Shown piece by piece: positions 23,656-30,018 of a stretch of DNA of 31,420 nucleotides; positions within the stretch are counted from its first letter, which is position 1; each line of letters starts with the position of its first letter. This DNA is from JBKPCD01 sp046727175 (lineage in GTDB: Bacteria; Acidobacteriota; Vicinamibacteria; Vicinamibacterales; 2-12-FULL-66-21). The position numbers and the translations under genes are program-made. The notes below the pieces were generated by a model. It worked only from the letters and a program-made list of their open reading frames with translations, did no database searches and was not told the DNA's origin. The stretch is taken from positions 1 to 31,420 of the forward strand of contig JBKPCD010000096.1 in the NCBI GenBank assembly GCA_046727175.1, read 5' to 3'.

Positions 23656-23670
23656 GCAAACCCAGTGCCA
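23656..23670 (-). promoter_or_regulatory. Sigma-54 (-24/-12) promoter of the BON gene
   Basis: The minus strand reads TGGCACTGGGTTTGC, with the invariant GG and GC separated by exactly 10 bases, matching the RpoN consensus TGGCAC-N5-TTGC. Transcription would start near 23643, leaving a 5' UTR of about 100 nt before the ATG at 23542. Confidence 0.75.
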
Positions 23671-23681
23671 GCGCGAAAACA

Positions 23682-23716
23682 CAGGATCCCGCCAGTTTTG
23701 CTGGGTTTTGATCCTG
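23682..23716. promoter_or_regulatory. Nested palindrome upstream of the sigma-54 promoter
   Basis: CAGGATC (23682-23688) pairs with GATCCTG (23710-23716), enclosing CCAG/CTGG (23692-23704). CTGGGTTT here (23701-23708) is also complementary to AAACCCAG (23658-23665) inside the promoter. It could be an enhancer-binding-protein site or an alternative-pairing DNA/RNA structure. Confidence 0.4.
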
Positions 23717-23763
23717 CGCCTGCCGAGGGCGCCCGTGACAGAGGACAGCAGAACAGCAAAGCC

Positions 23764-23814
23764 GAAGACAGAAGCTGGAAGTTAGACGTGAGAGCGAATC
23801 GCGTCACGATCGCT
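23764..23814. repeat. Dispersed repeat, copy A
   Basis: A 20-bp word (23764-23783) and TCACGATCGCT (23804-23814) recur in the same order at 31344-31387. Copy A also contains the small palindrome AGCGAATCG / CGATCGCT. Confidence 0.6.
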
Positions 23815-23851
23815 CTCGCTTCTGAATTCTCGATTCTGACGGCGTCAGGAA

Positions 23852-24607
23852 CTAAAGCAGCGTAATTGTCAAGATTCCAGCGGCAATGAGAAACAGTTGT
23901 CGGAATGGTCCGCCGCCGATGCCGCCCCGGTGGAGATCGGGAATGAGGTCCGCCATCGCCACGTACAGGAAGTTGCCCGCTGCGAAGGACAGGACGTAGG
24001 GAAGGATGTTCGGGACACTGCGGGAAGCCGCCAGCATCACGACGGCGCCTGCTACGCCGCCGATTCCAGAGAGCAGATTCAGTGTGAAGGCCCGCAGTCG
24101 GGAATAACCCGCGCGCAGAAGGATGGCAACGTCGCCGACCTCCTGCGGGATCTCATGCGCTGCGACGGCAAGCGCAGTGGTAATCCCGAGCGGGACCGAC
24201 GTGACGACTGCGGCGGCGATTACGGCGCCGTCGACGAACGTGTGAAAGGCGTCGCCGACGATGACGAGCGAGGCTGCACTGCTCGTGTGCAACTCGCATT
24301 CCTGGGCGTCATGGCAGTGACGCCACAGCACGAGCTTTTCGAGCAGGAAGAACGACAGCACACCCGCGAGCAACGTGGCCATGGCCGGCGCGGGTTTGAT
24401 GCTGTCGAGCGCTTGTGGCAGCAGGGCAAGAAGCGCGGCTCCGAGCAGCGTGCCTACGGCGTAGCTAATCAACCACGGGACGAGTCGGACGCGAATGCCA
24501 TCGCCAAGCAGCAGGAAGACCGATGCCGTCAGCAGACCACCGAAGCTCCCCAGCACGCTAAGCGACACTGCTGCCGCGTAAAGAGTCACTGCCGGATGAT
24601 ACTTCAC
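23852..24607 (-). CDS. ZIP-family metal transporter
   Basis: 251-aa polytopic membrane protein with about eight hydrophobic helices, expected to import zinc or iron into the cytoplasm. The signature helix IV contains GDAFHTFVDGAVIA and helix V contains AHEIPQEVGDVAILL, which supply the metal-binding His/Asp/Glu residues. A short His/Cys-containing loop (WRHCHDAQECELH) lies between helices III and IV. The start is a GTG at 24607, and a second GTG at 24589 is possible. It lies 32 bp after the VWA gene on the same strand, so cotranscription is likely. Confidence 0.92.
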   Translation of the reverse strand: MKYHPAVTLYAAAVSLSVLGSFGGLLTASVFLLLGDGIRVRLVPWLISYAVGTLLGAALLALLPQALDSIKPAPAMATLLAGVLSFFLLEKLVLWRHCHDAQECELHTSSAASLVIVGDAFHTFVDGAVIAAAVVTSVPLGITTALAVAAHEIPQEVGDVAILLRAGYSRLRAFTLNLLSGIGGVAGAVVMLAASRSVPNILPYVLSFAAGNFLYVAMADLIPDLHRGGIGGGPFRQLFLIAAGILTITLL

Positions 24608-24639
24608 CCGGCAATCGTCACCCGGGCCGTGACGGTCGA

Positions 24640-25641
24640 TCAGGGAGTGGCGACGTAGCCGCTCCTGGCGCGGACGCGGTACAAACCATTCCGCACCTCG
24701 ACACGGATGCTGTGCCAGCGGCCGTCCTTTTTTCCGGTGGCGGGGTAGCCCAGATAGTACTGCTTGCTCAATTCGTCGGCGATGCCGGCGGTCGCCGGAT
24801 CGAGATCGCGCGGGTCGCGGATGATCTCCGTCCGGCCGCCACTGTCGTCGGTGATGTTGCGCAGCGCTGCCACGTTGACTCGGTCATCAGCATGAGTGAC
24901 GCCACCGCGAGGCGGCATACGACGACCGGGGAACGGGAAAGGCACCGGCTGTTGTGGCGGCCATCCCGTGTACCTGGTTCCCTGTCCGTCGATGCCAATC
25001 GCGTAGACCATCACTTCGGTCTGGCGAATGAGCTGCTTGACTTCGTGCGCGTCGGTACGGCTGTTCGTGTCGTTGCCGTCCGAGATGATGACGAGCGCCT
25101 TCTTGCGATGCTGGCCGGTCTGCGCCAGAGGCACGGCTTCGGCGATTGCGTCGTACATCGCGGTGCCGCCGCGCGGCTGCAGCCGCCCGAGTTCCGAACG
25201 GAGCCGATCGCGATCGGTCGTCCAGCTCTCCACGAGCTGCGGGAAATCCGAGAAGCGATACAGGAACACTTCGTCGGTCGGATCGAGAAGATCGAAGAGA
25301 AATCGATTCAGCGCGCCGCGCGCCGACACGATCTTCTCTCCGTTCATGCTGTTGCTCGTGTCGAGCGCGATGCCAAGACTCACGGGAACGCGATCGCTGC
25401 TGAAGTGCGTCACCTCCTGCTCCACGCCGTCCTCGAACACGCGAAAGTCTTCGCGACGCAAGCCCGAGACGAAACGGCCACTCGAGTCGGTCACGGTGGC
25501 GGTGACATTGACGAGCTCCACCGTGCTCCGCAGCCGGAACGATTGGTCGTCGCCCCGTGTCTGCTGGGCGGTCATGGTCGCGACCGATGCGGCCGCCAGC
25601 AAGACCGACAGATGACGCGCGAATGCGTTCGGGTTTCCCAT
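24640..25641 (-). CDS. VWFA-related exported protein, acidobacterial type
   Basis: 333-aa exported protein of the VWFA-related family enriched in Acidobacteria. A signal peptide ends near TMTAQQ. A region with VELVNVTATVTDSSGRFV and LRREDFRVFEDGVEQEV precedes the von Willebrand A domain. The MIDAS is complete: DTSNSM (about 93), GGTAMYD (about 158) and SDGND (about 186), so it should bind a divalent cation and a protein ligand. The C-terminus has ELSKQYYLGYPATG and IRVEVRNGLYRVRARSGY, typical of the family. Its partner is unknown. The ZIP gene follows after 32 bp. Confidence 0.92.
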   Translation of the reverse strand: MGNPNAFARHLSVLLAAASVATMTAQQTRGDDQSFRLRSTVELVNVTATVTDSSGRFVSGLRREDFRVFEDGVEQEVTHFSSDRVPVSLGIALDTSNSMNGEKIVSARGALNRFLFDLLDPTDEVFLYRFSDFPQLVESWTTDRDRLRSELGRLQPRGGTAMYDAIAEAVPLAQTGQHRKKALVIISDGNDTNSRTDAHEVKQLIRQTEVMVYAIGIDGQGTRYTGWPPQQPVPFPFPGRRMPPRGGVTHADDRVNVAALRNITDDSGGRTEIIRDPRDLDPATAGIADELSKQYYLGYPATGKKDGRWHSIRVEVRNGLYRVRARSGYVATP

Positions 25642-25667
25642 GGTCTTGTGTATTCCTGTTTCGACCT

Positions 25668-25714
25668 ATCCGCGGATATCCGCGAAAAATCCGCGTCTCA
25701 TGGATTTATCCGCA
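25668..25714. repeat. ATCCGCG word cluster, four copies
   Basis: ATCCGCG occurs at 25668-25674, 25678-25684 and 25689-25695, and ATCCGCA at 25708-25714. The first copies form the palindrome ATCCGCGGAT. The cluster fills the 87-bp gap before the VWA gene. The same word occurs near 17090-17147. Confidence 0.65.
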
Positions 25715-25728
25715 AGTATCGGTGGAAA

Positions 25729-26463
25729 TCATTCCTTTCGGGCGAGCGCGCTCGCGCCGGTGCGGCGGTCGACGTGCGCAATCACGCGGCCGTTCTCATC
25801 GCGGAAGCTGACGCGGTAGCGGGTGACGCTGGTTGCGACAGGCACCGTGATCACGAACGAGGACTCGTCGCCAGGCCCGAGCGTCGTGAAATCCAGCGGC
25901 GCACGACCGCTCGTCAGGAACGTTCCATCCGACGCAAAGAGAAACGCGGTCGCCGTCAGCTTCGTCAGCGCAGCCGCCCCACGCGGGTTCCGCACGAGCC
26001 CGGTAATCGTGAGGCTCGGGCCGTCCTGCGTGTGCCGAAGCGAAAGCAGGTCCAGAGGCTTGGCCTGCAGGCTTGCCGCCGCGGCGGTCACGGCGTCCGC
26101 TGTTCCATTCGTTGCGCTCGCCGATGGTCTCAAGAGGAGCACGGCAACCAATACGACGCCCGCGAGGCCCGCGATGATTGGTGCGCGACGACGCCACGGT
26201 GAGCTCGGCAGGGGCCCGGCGAACAGGTCCGGCACTCCGGCCACTTCGAACGCCGGATCCGCCTCGAGCTCGAAATCGACGTCAGCGCTTGCGCGAACGT
26301 CCTCCGGGCTCTCGTCGGCCACGTCGCCCGCGAGCTGCGCCAGGGCCCGCACGCGCGCAGCGGATCGCCGCCTCTCTTGCCGCAGCAGGCGGATCGCGAT
26401 CGCGCTCATCGCAATCGCGATACCTACCGCTGCGAGCGTGATCACGATCAGAAGTTCGTTCAT
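25729..26463 (-). CDS. Membrane protein with FxLYD-like C-terminal domain
   Basis: 244-aa protein. An N-terminal TM helix (about 4-24, LLIVITLAAVGIAIAMSAIA) is followed by a charged acidic segment and a second TM helix (about 95-113, PIIAGLAGVVLVAVLLL). The C-terminal 110 residues resemble an FxLYD-type beta domain (LTITGLVRNPRGAAALTKL, FLFASDGTFLTSGRAPLDF, LGPGDESSFVITV). This fold occurs in envelope proteins of uncertain function. GGGAGA lies 6 nt before the ATG. It stands between the HTH-TonB and VWA genes on the same strand, so it may belong to one envelope-related unit. Confidence 0.75.
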   Translation of the reverse strand: MNELLIVITLAAVGIAIAMSAIAIRLLRQERRRSAARVRALAQLAGDVADESPEDVRASADVDFELEADPAFEVAGVPDLFAGPLPSSPWRRRAPIIAGLAGVVLVAVLLLRPSASATNGTADAVTAAAASLQAKPLDLLSLRHTQDGPSLTITGLVRNPRGAAALTKLTATAFLFASDGTFLTSGRAPLDFTTLGPGDESSFVITVPVATSVTRYRVSFRDENGRVIAHVDRRTGASALARKE

Positions 26464-26623
26464 TCACGGTCTCCCAGTGCCCGCTTCGTCGCGAACGAAG
26501 ATTCATGCGATGCGTCGAAATCGGCTCCTTGGCTAAGGACATTGGGCTTCGCCATGTCCCATTTGCCATTTCCCATCAGGCCGTCCTTTTCAGCGGCCTG
26601 TAGGCGGGCCCAAAGCCTGGCTC
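26464..26623. other. Intergenic gap with CCCATTT word repeat
   Basis: A 160-bp gap in a same-strand run. Around 26553-26578 it contains the tandem-like words TGTCCCATT, TGCCATT and TCCCAT. No gene or clear promoter is seen. Confidence 0.5.
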
Positions 26624-27712
26624 TCAGCGCAGCTTGAACTCCACCGCCACTTCCACGATCACGTCGACGGGCGTGCCGTACCGGCGCGCGGGAGAGAATC
26701 GCCACTGCCGAACCGCGTCGATCGCCCGTTGATCCAACCCCCCGCCGAGCCCTTGGAGCAGCCGCACATCGCCGACGCTGCCATCGCTTCGGACGATGAT
26801 CTCGAGAATCACGTCTCCCGTGAGGCCACGTCGACGAGCGTCTTCGGTGTAGTCGGGTTTGATCTCCTTGAGGAGTTGCGGCGGTGTGATTCCGGCGCCC
26901 GGCCTGAATGGTCCGCCGCCGGTTCCGCCGCCCGAGCCCGGACCGATGCCGGGGCCGTTCCCCTCGCCCATTCCCGTGCCCTGACCCGAACCAGCACCTC
27001 CGCCGGTTCCCGAGCCTTGACTTTCAGCGGCAGCAGCCGGCGCCTCGACGATACCAGCGCGGTCGCGAGCATCGGCAGCGACGCTCGCCACTGGCGCGGT
27101 AACGGGAGGCAGCGGATCTGGTTTCTTCTCAGGCGGTGGCGGTTCGGCGGGCCGCTCGTCCGGCTCCGGAAGCGGCGGCGGCGTGCGCCGCCGGATCGGT
27201 TCCTCCTTGGGCGCGCGAACAACGGGCTGAACCTGTACCGGGCTGCGGAGACTGCTGGTCCCTTTCAGCTCGGCTCGCATAACGGGAGCTGGCTGACGAA
27301 GACCACCGCCACCGCCGCCGCCCCCGGGGCCGGGCAACGGCACGAAGACGAGGTGTGTGGTATTGAAGACCGGCCGCCTCTGATCTGACTGCGTCATGCT
27401 GACGCTCGTGAGCACGACGAAAATGCCGAGCAAAAGGGCGTGAATTGCGCCGGACGCCAGAAATGGTCCGCCAGTACCGCGACGTTCGGGTGGGGCATGC
27501 TGAAACAGCTCCGGAGGCGCCCCGTCCGCCCGTCCTTCGCGAATAAGACGCACACCCGCCGCGGCGTCCGCCGCGCGGGCAAAGCGGCCGTCCAATGTGG
27601 CGATCACCCCCGCCGACATCAACGATCGGACGTAACCCGCCTCGACGCCGGCGACCAGCGCAATCTCGGTGGCGCTGAAGACCTCGTTGTCGGACACTTC
27701 TGACGTGAACAT
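26624..27712 (-). CDS. TonB-family protein with N-terminal HTH-like domain
   Basis: 362-aa protein. Residues about 10-55 look like a MerR/excisionase-type HTH (FSATEIALVAGVEAGYVRSL, then VIATLDGRFARAADA). One TM helix follows (about 84-105, FLASGAIHALLLGIFVVLTS). The periplasmic part has a Gly run, a Pro-rich stretch (RRRTPPPLPEPDERPAEPPP), a Gly-rich stretch and the TonB C-terminal domain (about 275-361, YTEDARRRGLTGDVILEIIV, ending AVRQWRFSPARRYG). True TonB proteins have a bare N-terminal anchor, so the cytoplasmic HTH is a fusion. No exbB/exbD is nearby. AGGGAAG lies about 8 nt before the ATG. It may couple envelope state to a cytoplasmic partner. Confidence 0.87.
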   Translation of the reverse strand: MFTSEVSDNEVFSATEIALVAGVEAGYVRSLMSAGVIATLDGRFARAADAAAGVRLIREGRADGAPPELFQHAPPERRGTGGPFLASGAIHALLLGIFVVLTSVSMTQSDQRRPVFNTTHLVFVPLPGPGGGGGGGGLRQPAPVMRAELKGTSSLRSPVQVQPVVRAPKEEPIRRRTPPPLPEPDERPAEPPPPEKKPDPLPPVTAPVASVAADARDRAGIVEAPAAAAESQGSGTGGGAGSGQGTGMGEGNGPGIGPGSGGGTGGGPFRPGAGITPPQLLKEIKPDYTEDARRRGLTGDVILEIIVRSDGSVGDVRLLQGLGGGLDQRAIDAVRQWRFSPARRYGTPVDVIVEVAVEFKLR

Positions 27713-27913
27713 CGAGCCGGCTTCCCTCGGGCAAAACCCTTGCCGCGGACGGAACGCGAGCGCGCGCCCTGCTCCTCGAGTTTTCGGCTAATATTCGCAC
27801 GGTCTGTTGCCGGTCGATGCGGACGGGCTGCACTCGTTCATTGACACACTGAGGCCGGCGGGGGACAGCGTTCCTTCGGGATTCAGGCGAAAGCCGGTAG
27901 CTCGCCTACGTGC

Positions 27914-27997
27914 CGGGATTCGAGTTTGGGGTTCAAACCCTCCAAACGTCCGTCAGAAATCCCAGGAGGGCGAGATCAAGCGGAACCCCGAATCCCG
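27914..27997. repeat. Inverted repeat CGGGATTCG...GGGGTTC / GAACCCCGAATCCCG
   Basis: The left arm (27914-27934) is split by a 5-nt AGTTT, and the right arm (27983-27997) is continuous. The arms pair over 15 positions, with another small hairpin (GGGGTTCAAACCCTCC) at the left arm. Confidence 0.6.
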
Positions 27998-28016
27998 AAC
28001 CCCCGGGCGCTTGTGT

Positions 28017-28022
28017 TACAAC
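28017..28022 (+). promoter_or_regulatory. -10-like TACAAC before the SDR gene
   Basis: TACAAC ends 6 nt before the ATG at 28029. The last position is not T, so this is the weakest of the leaderless-type boxes. Confidence 0.3.
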
Positions 28023-28028
28023 GTTCCG

Positions 28029-28793
28029 ATGTCCACGGCTCAGAGTGTGATTGTGACTGGCGCGTCAAGCGGGATCGGACGCGCCACGGCTTTGCGGTTC
28101 GGTCAGGCAGGTGGGTCCGTGCTGGCGGTCGGACGAGACCAGAAAGCGCTCGAAGAAGTCGCGTCACAGGTCGACCGTGATGGCGGACGTGCGGTGGTTC
28201 TCGTCGCTGACGTGACCGCACCCGATGCGCCGGACCGCATCGTCAGCGCCGCCCTGGAGCGTTTCGCCGGCATCTCCGCATTGGTGAACGCTGCGGGCAT
28301 CATCGGCTCGGGGACGGTCGAGTCCACAACCGATCAGCAGTGGGACGAGATGCTGGACATCAACGTCCGCGCACCGTTTCGATTGATGCGCGCCGCCGCG
28401 CCGTTGCTCATCGCCTCGCACGGCGCGATCGTCAACGTCTCGAGCGTCACAGGTCTGCGCTCCTTTCCTGGAGTGCTGGCATATTGCGTCAGCAAATCAG
28501 CCGTGGACCAGCTGACGCGCTGCGCGGCGCTCGAGCTCGCGTCGAAAGGCGTTCGAGTCAACGCCGTCAATCCCGGGGTGGTTGTGTCGAATTTGCACCG
28601 CCGGGGCGGGATGGCCGAGGACGCGTACCAGGCATTTCTCGCTCGTACGCGTGAGACGCATCCGCTTGGCCGCCCTGGCCAGCCGAACGAAATCGCCGAT
28701 CTCATTTTCTTCCTGGCTTCTGATCGATCCGGGTGGATCACGGGCGAAACGATTGCCATTGACGGAGGTCGTCACCTGACGTGCGCACGATGA
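28029..28793 (+). CDS. Short-chain dehydrogenase/reductase, FabG-like
   Basis: 254-aa classical SDR using NAD(P)H. The cofactor motif is TGASSGIG (about 9-16). The NAG-type motif appears as NAAGIIGSG. The catalytic Ser is in NVSSVTG (about 138), and Tyr and Lys are in YCVSK (about 152-156). The C-terminus has RVNAVNPGVV and WITGETIAIDGG, normal for the family. The frame extends upstream to 27807, but MSTAQSVIVTGA at 28029 is the natural start. The substrate is unknown, with 3-oxoacyl-ACP, sugar or alcohol all possible. The gene stands alone on its strand. Confidence 0.92.
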   Translation: MSTAQSVIVTGASSGIGRATALRFGQAGGSVLAVGRDQKALEEVASQVDRDGGRAVVLVADVTAPDAPDRIVSAALERFAGISALVNAAGIIGSGTVESTTDQQWDEMLDINVRAPFRLMRAAAPLLIASHGAIVNVSSVTGLRSFPGVLAYCVSKSAVDQLTRCAALELASKGVRVNAVNPGVVVSNLHRRGGMAEDAYQAFLARTRETHPLGRPGQPNEIADLIFFLASDRSGWITGETIAIDGGRHLTCAR

Positions 28794-29073
28794 CACGCGA
28801 GGTTCTCAGTTGCGGTCCACGGTGCTCGGCTCCGGGCTCCTGGAGTTCCGTCACAGTACCTGGCTGAACGCGCCGAACCGGTGTCAAATCGAAAGAACAG
28901 GCGCGGTGCTTGCACAGAGTGCCGTCGTGGTGTATGAGACGATCGCGCAGACGACGACGTCCGAATCAAAGCGCGAACGAGCGTAGCGAGAACCGCCGGA
29001 GCGGAGCGGGGCGAAGGGCTCCGCGAGCGATGGCGATAGGGGGACCGAGGGACGGAGTCCCCCGGAGAAAAGA
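28794..29073. other. Intergenic region with word repeats and hairpins
   Basis: A 280-bp region before a small gene. It holds GGTGCTCGGCTCC-type words near 28820-28850, an AGCGTAGCGAG / GGAGCGGAGCGGGGCG stretch (about 28976-29012), and a hairpin against the SD of the next gene. No protein-coding signal is seen. Confidence 0.5.
29039..29063 (+). promoter_or_regulatory. Hairpin immediately upstream of the SD of the 78-aa gene
   Basis: GGGGGAC (29039-29045) pairs with GTCCCCC (29057-29063) around an 11-nt loop. The SD GGAG (29064-29067) starts at the next base, and the ATG is at 29074. Such a stem could modulate ribosome access. Confidence 0.45.
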
Positions 29074-29310
29074 ATGAAGCCGGCAGCCGAAACACCCATC
29101 GAAGATCCTCAAGCCGACCTGGAAACCGCACTCATCGACGAGTTTCTCCGCACACGGGGCCTCAGCCGACACGGGCTGCGGAACGTCCCGGAAGAACGAG
29201 CGACGGCGCTGATGAAGGAGGCGTCAGGGTACGCGTCCGCGCGACTGACGGAGCTCGAGTCGCGCGCCCATTACGTGCAGGAGATTCACGGAACGTCCGG
29301 GAAGCACTGA
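29074..29310 (+). CDS. Small hypothetical protein, 78 aa
   Basis: A charged, soluble, mostly helical protein with no signal peptide or TM helix. The sequence has natural composition (LETALIDEFLRTRGLSRHGL, then RATALMKEASGYASARLTEL), and the ATG has GGAG at 6-nt spacing, both supporting a real gene. I do not recognise a family. It ends 9 bp before the stop of the convergent methyltransferase gene. Confidence 0.65.
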   Translation: MKPAAETPIEDPQADLETALIDEFLRTRGLSRHGLRNVPEERATALMKEASGYASARLTELESRAHYVQEIHGTSGKH

Positions 29311-29319
29311 CAGCCTATC

Positions 29320-29868
29320 CTACGCGTTTCGTTTCACGCCTTCAACGAACACGAGCCCTTCACGCGCTGCGAGCGTCCGCACCGCGACGAACCGTCCTGC
29401 CTCGAGCGTGCGGGGTACGTCGAGACCCTCGCCTGTCGTCTGCCGTCCGAACAGTGCGTCAAAAGTCCCTCGCCCGGTGGTATCGATCACCAGGCAGCGG
29501 CCGCCAGCGCGGAGCACACGCCACGCCTCCTGCAGCGCCCGGCCACGATCTTCACTCGTCATCGACGGGAGCACGTCGCGTGTGACGACGAGATCGAACG
29601 AGTCGGGATCGAATGGCAGCGCCGTGTACGGCGTCGAGAACGTCTCGACGAGCGCGCCCTCGCGCTCGACGGCGTGGCTCGCCTCTTCGGCACGCCGCGG
29701 ATCGACGTCAATGGCGCACGCGCGGCCGGTCAGCCCGACCTTCACGGCAAGCGAGGCGATCAGTTTTGGATCGCTGCCGCCGAGCACGAGGAGGCGGTCA
29801 CCGAGCTTGACGCCCGACATGCTGACCGCGAGCGACTCGGCCGGCTGTGTTTTCCTCAGCCATGGCAT
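29320..29868 (-). CDS. Class I SAM-dependent methyltransferase-like protein
   Basis: 182-aa UbiE/Methyltransf_11-type protein. Start ATG 29868 (MPWLRKTQPAESLAV) has AGGAG about 12 nt upstream, somewhat far. The open frame extends far beyond this but is only a shadow of the divergent inositol-phosphate synthase gene. Motif I reads LLVLGGSDPKLIASLA, without the usual GxGxG. Motif II acidic residues are in CAIDVDP (about 51-57). FDLVVTRDVLPSM and WRVLRAGGRCLVIDT match motifs IV and post-V. The substrate is unknown. The altered glycine loop leaves some doubt about catalytic activity. Confidence 0.8.
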   Translation of the reverse strand: MPWLRKTQPAESLAVSMSGVKLGDRLLVLGGSDPKLIASLAVKVGLTGRACAIDVDPRRAEEASHAVEREGALVETFSTPYTALPFDPDSFDLVVTRDVLPSMTSEDRGRALQEAWRVLRAGGRCLVIDTTGRGTFDALFGRQTTGEGLDVPRTLEAGRFVAVRTLAAREGLVFVEGVKRNA

Positions 29869-30004
29869 CGCTGTACCTGTCTCCTCCCAAGACCTTCCAG
29901 AAGCCGACTTATCCGTGTCACTTCGCGCGAGTCCGCGCCTCGTCGATCGTGATCGCCTCTCATTCGCCAGATCTGCACACAGAAGTTGGACCCTTGGGCA
30001 ATGA

Positions 30005-30010
30005 TATAGT
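30005..30010 (+). promoter_or_regulatory. -10-like TATAGT before the inositol-phosphate synthase gene
   Basis: TATAGT is followed by 8 nt and then the GTG at 30019. No SD is seen, so a leaderless GTG-initiated mRNA is possible. Confidence 0.5.
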
Positions 30011-30018
30011 TCCCGGTT

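Larger units (their letters stand above)
23543..23851. other. 309-bp intergenic region with palindromes and a sigma-54 promoter
   Basis: No gene is seen. From the BON start outward it holds a perfect 7-bp hairpin (23619-23636), the sigma-54 promoter (23656-23670), nested inverted repeats (23682-23716) and a dispersed repeat (23764-23814) just after the ZIP gene end. Confidence 0.75.
27713..28028. other. Divergent intergenic region with inverted word repeat
   Basis: This 316-bp region between divergent TonB and SDR genes carries no gene. It holds an inverted repeat (27914-27997) and the -10-like box of the SDR gene. A TAATATT near 27789 may belong to a promoter, but no -35 is clear. Confidence 0.6.

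Noticed and set aside
27926..27942. T-arm-like GGGGTTCAAACCC suggesting a tRNA
   Set aside because: No acceptor stem, D-arm or anticodon arm can be built around it. It belongs to an inverted word repeat.
27807..28028. 74-residue N-terminal extension of the SDR
   Set aside because: It reads through an intergenic inverted repeat. The cofactor motif begins right after the ATG at 28029.
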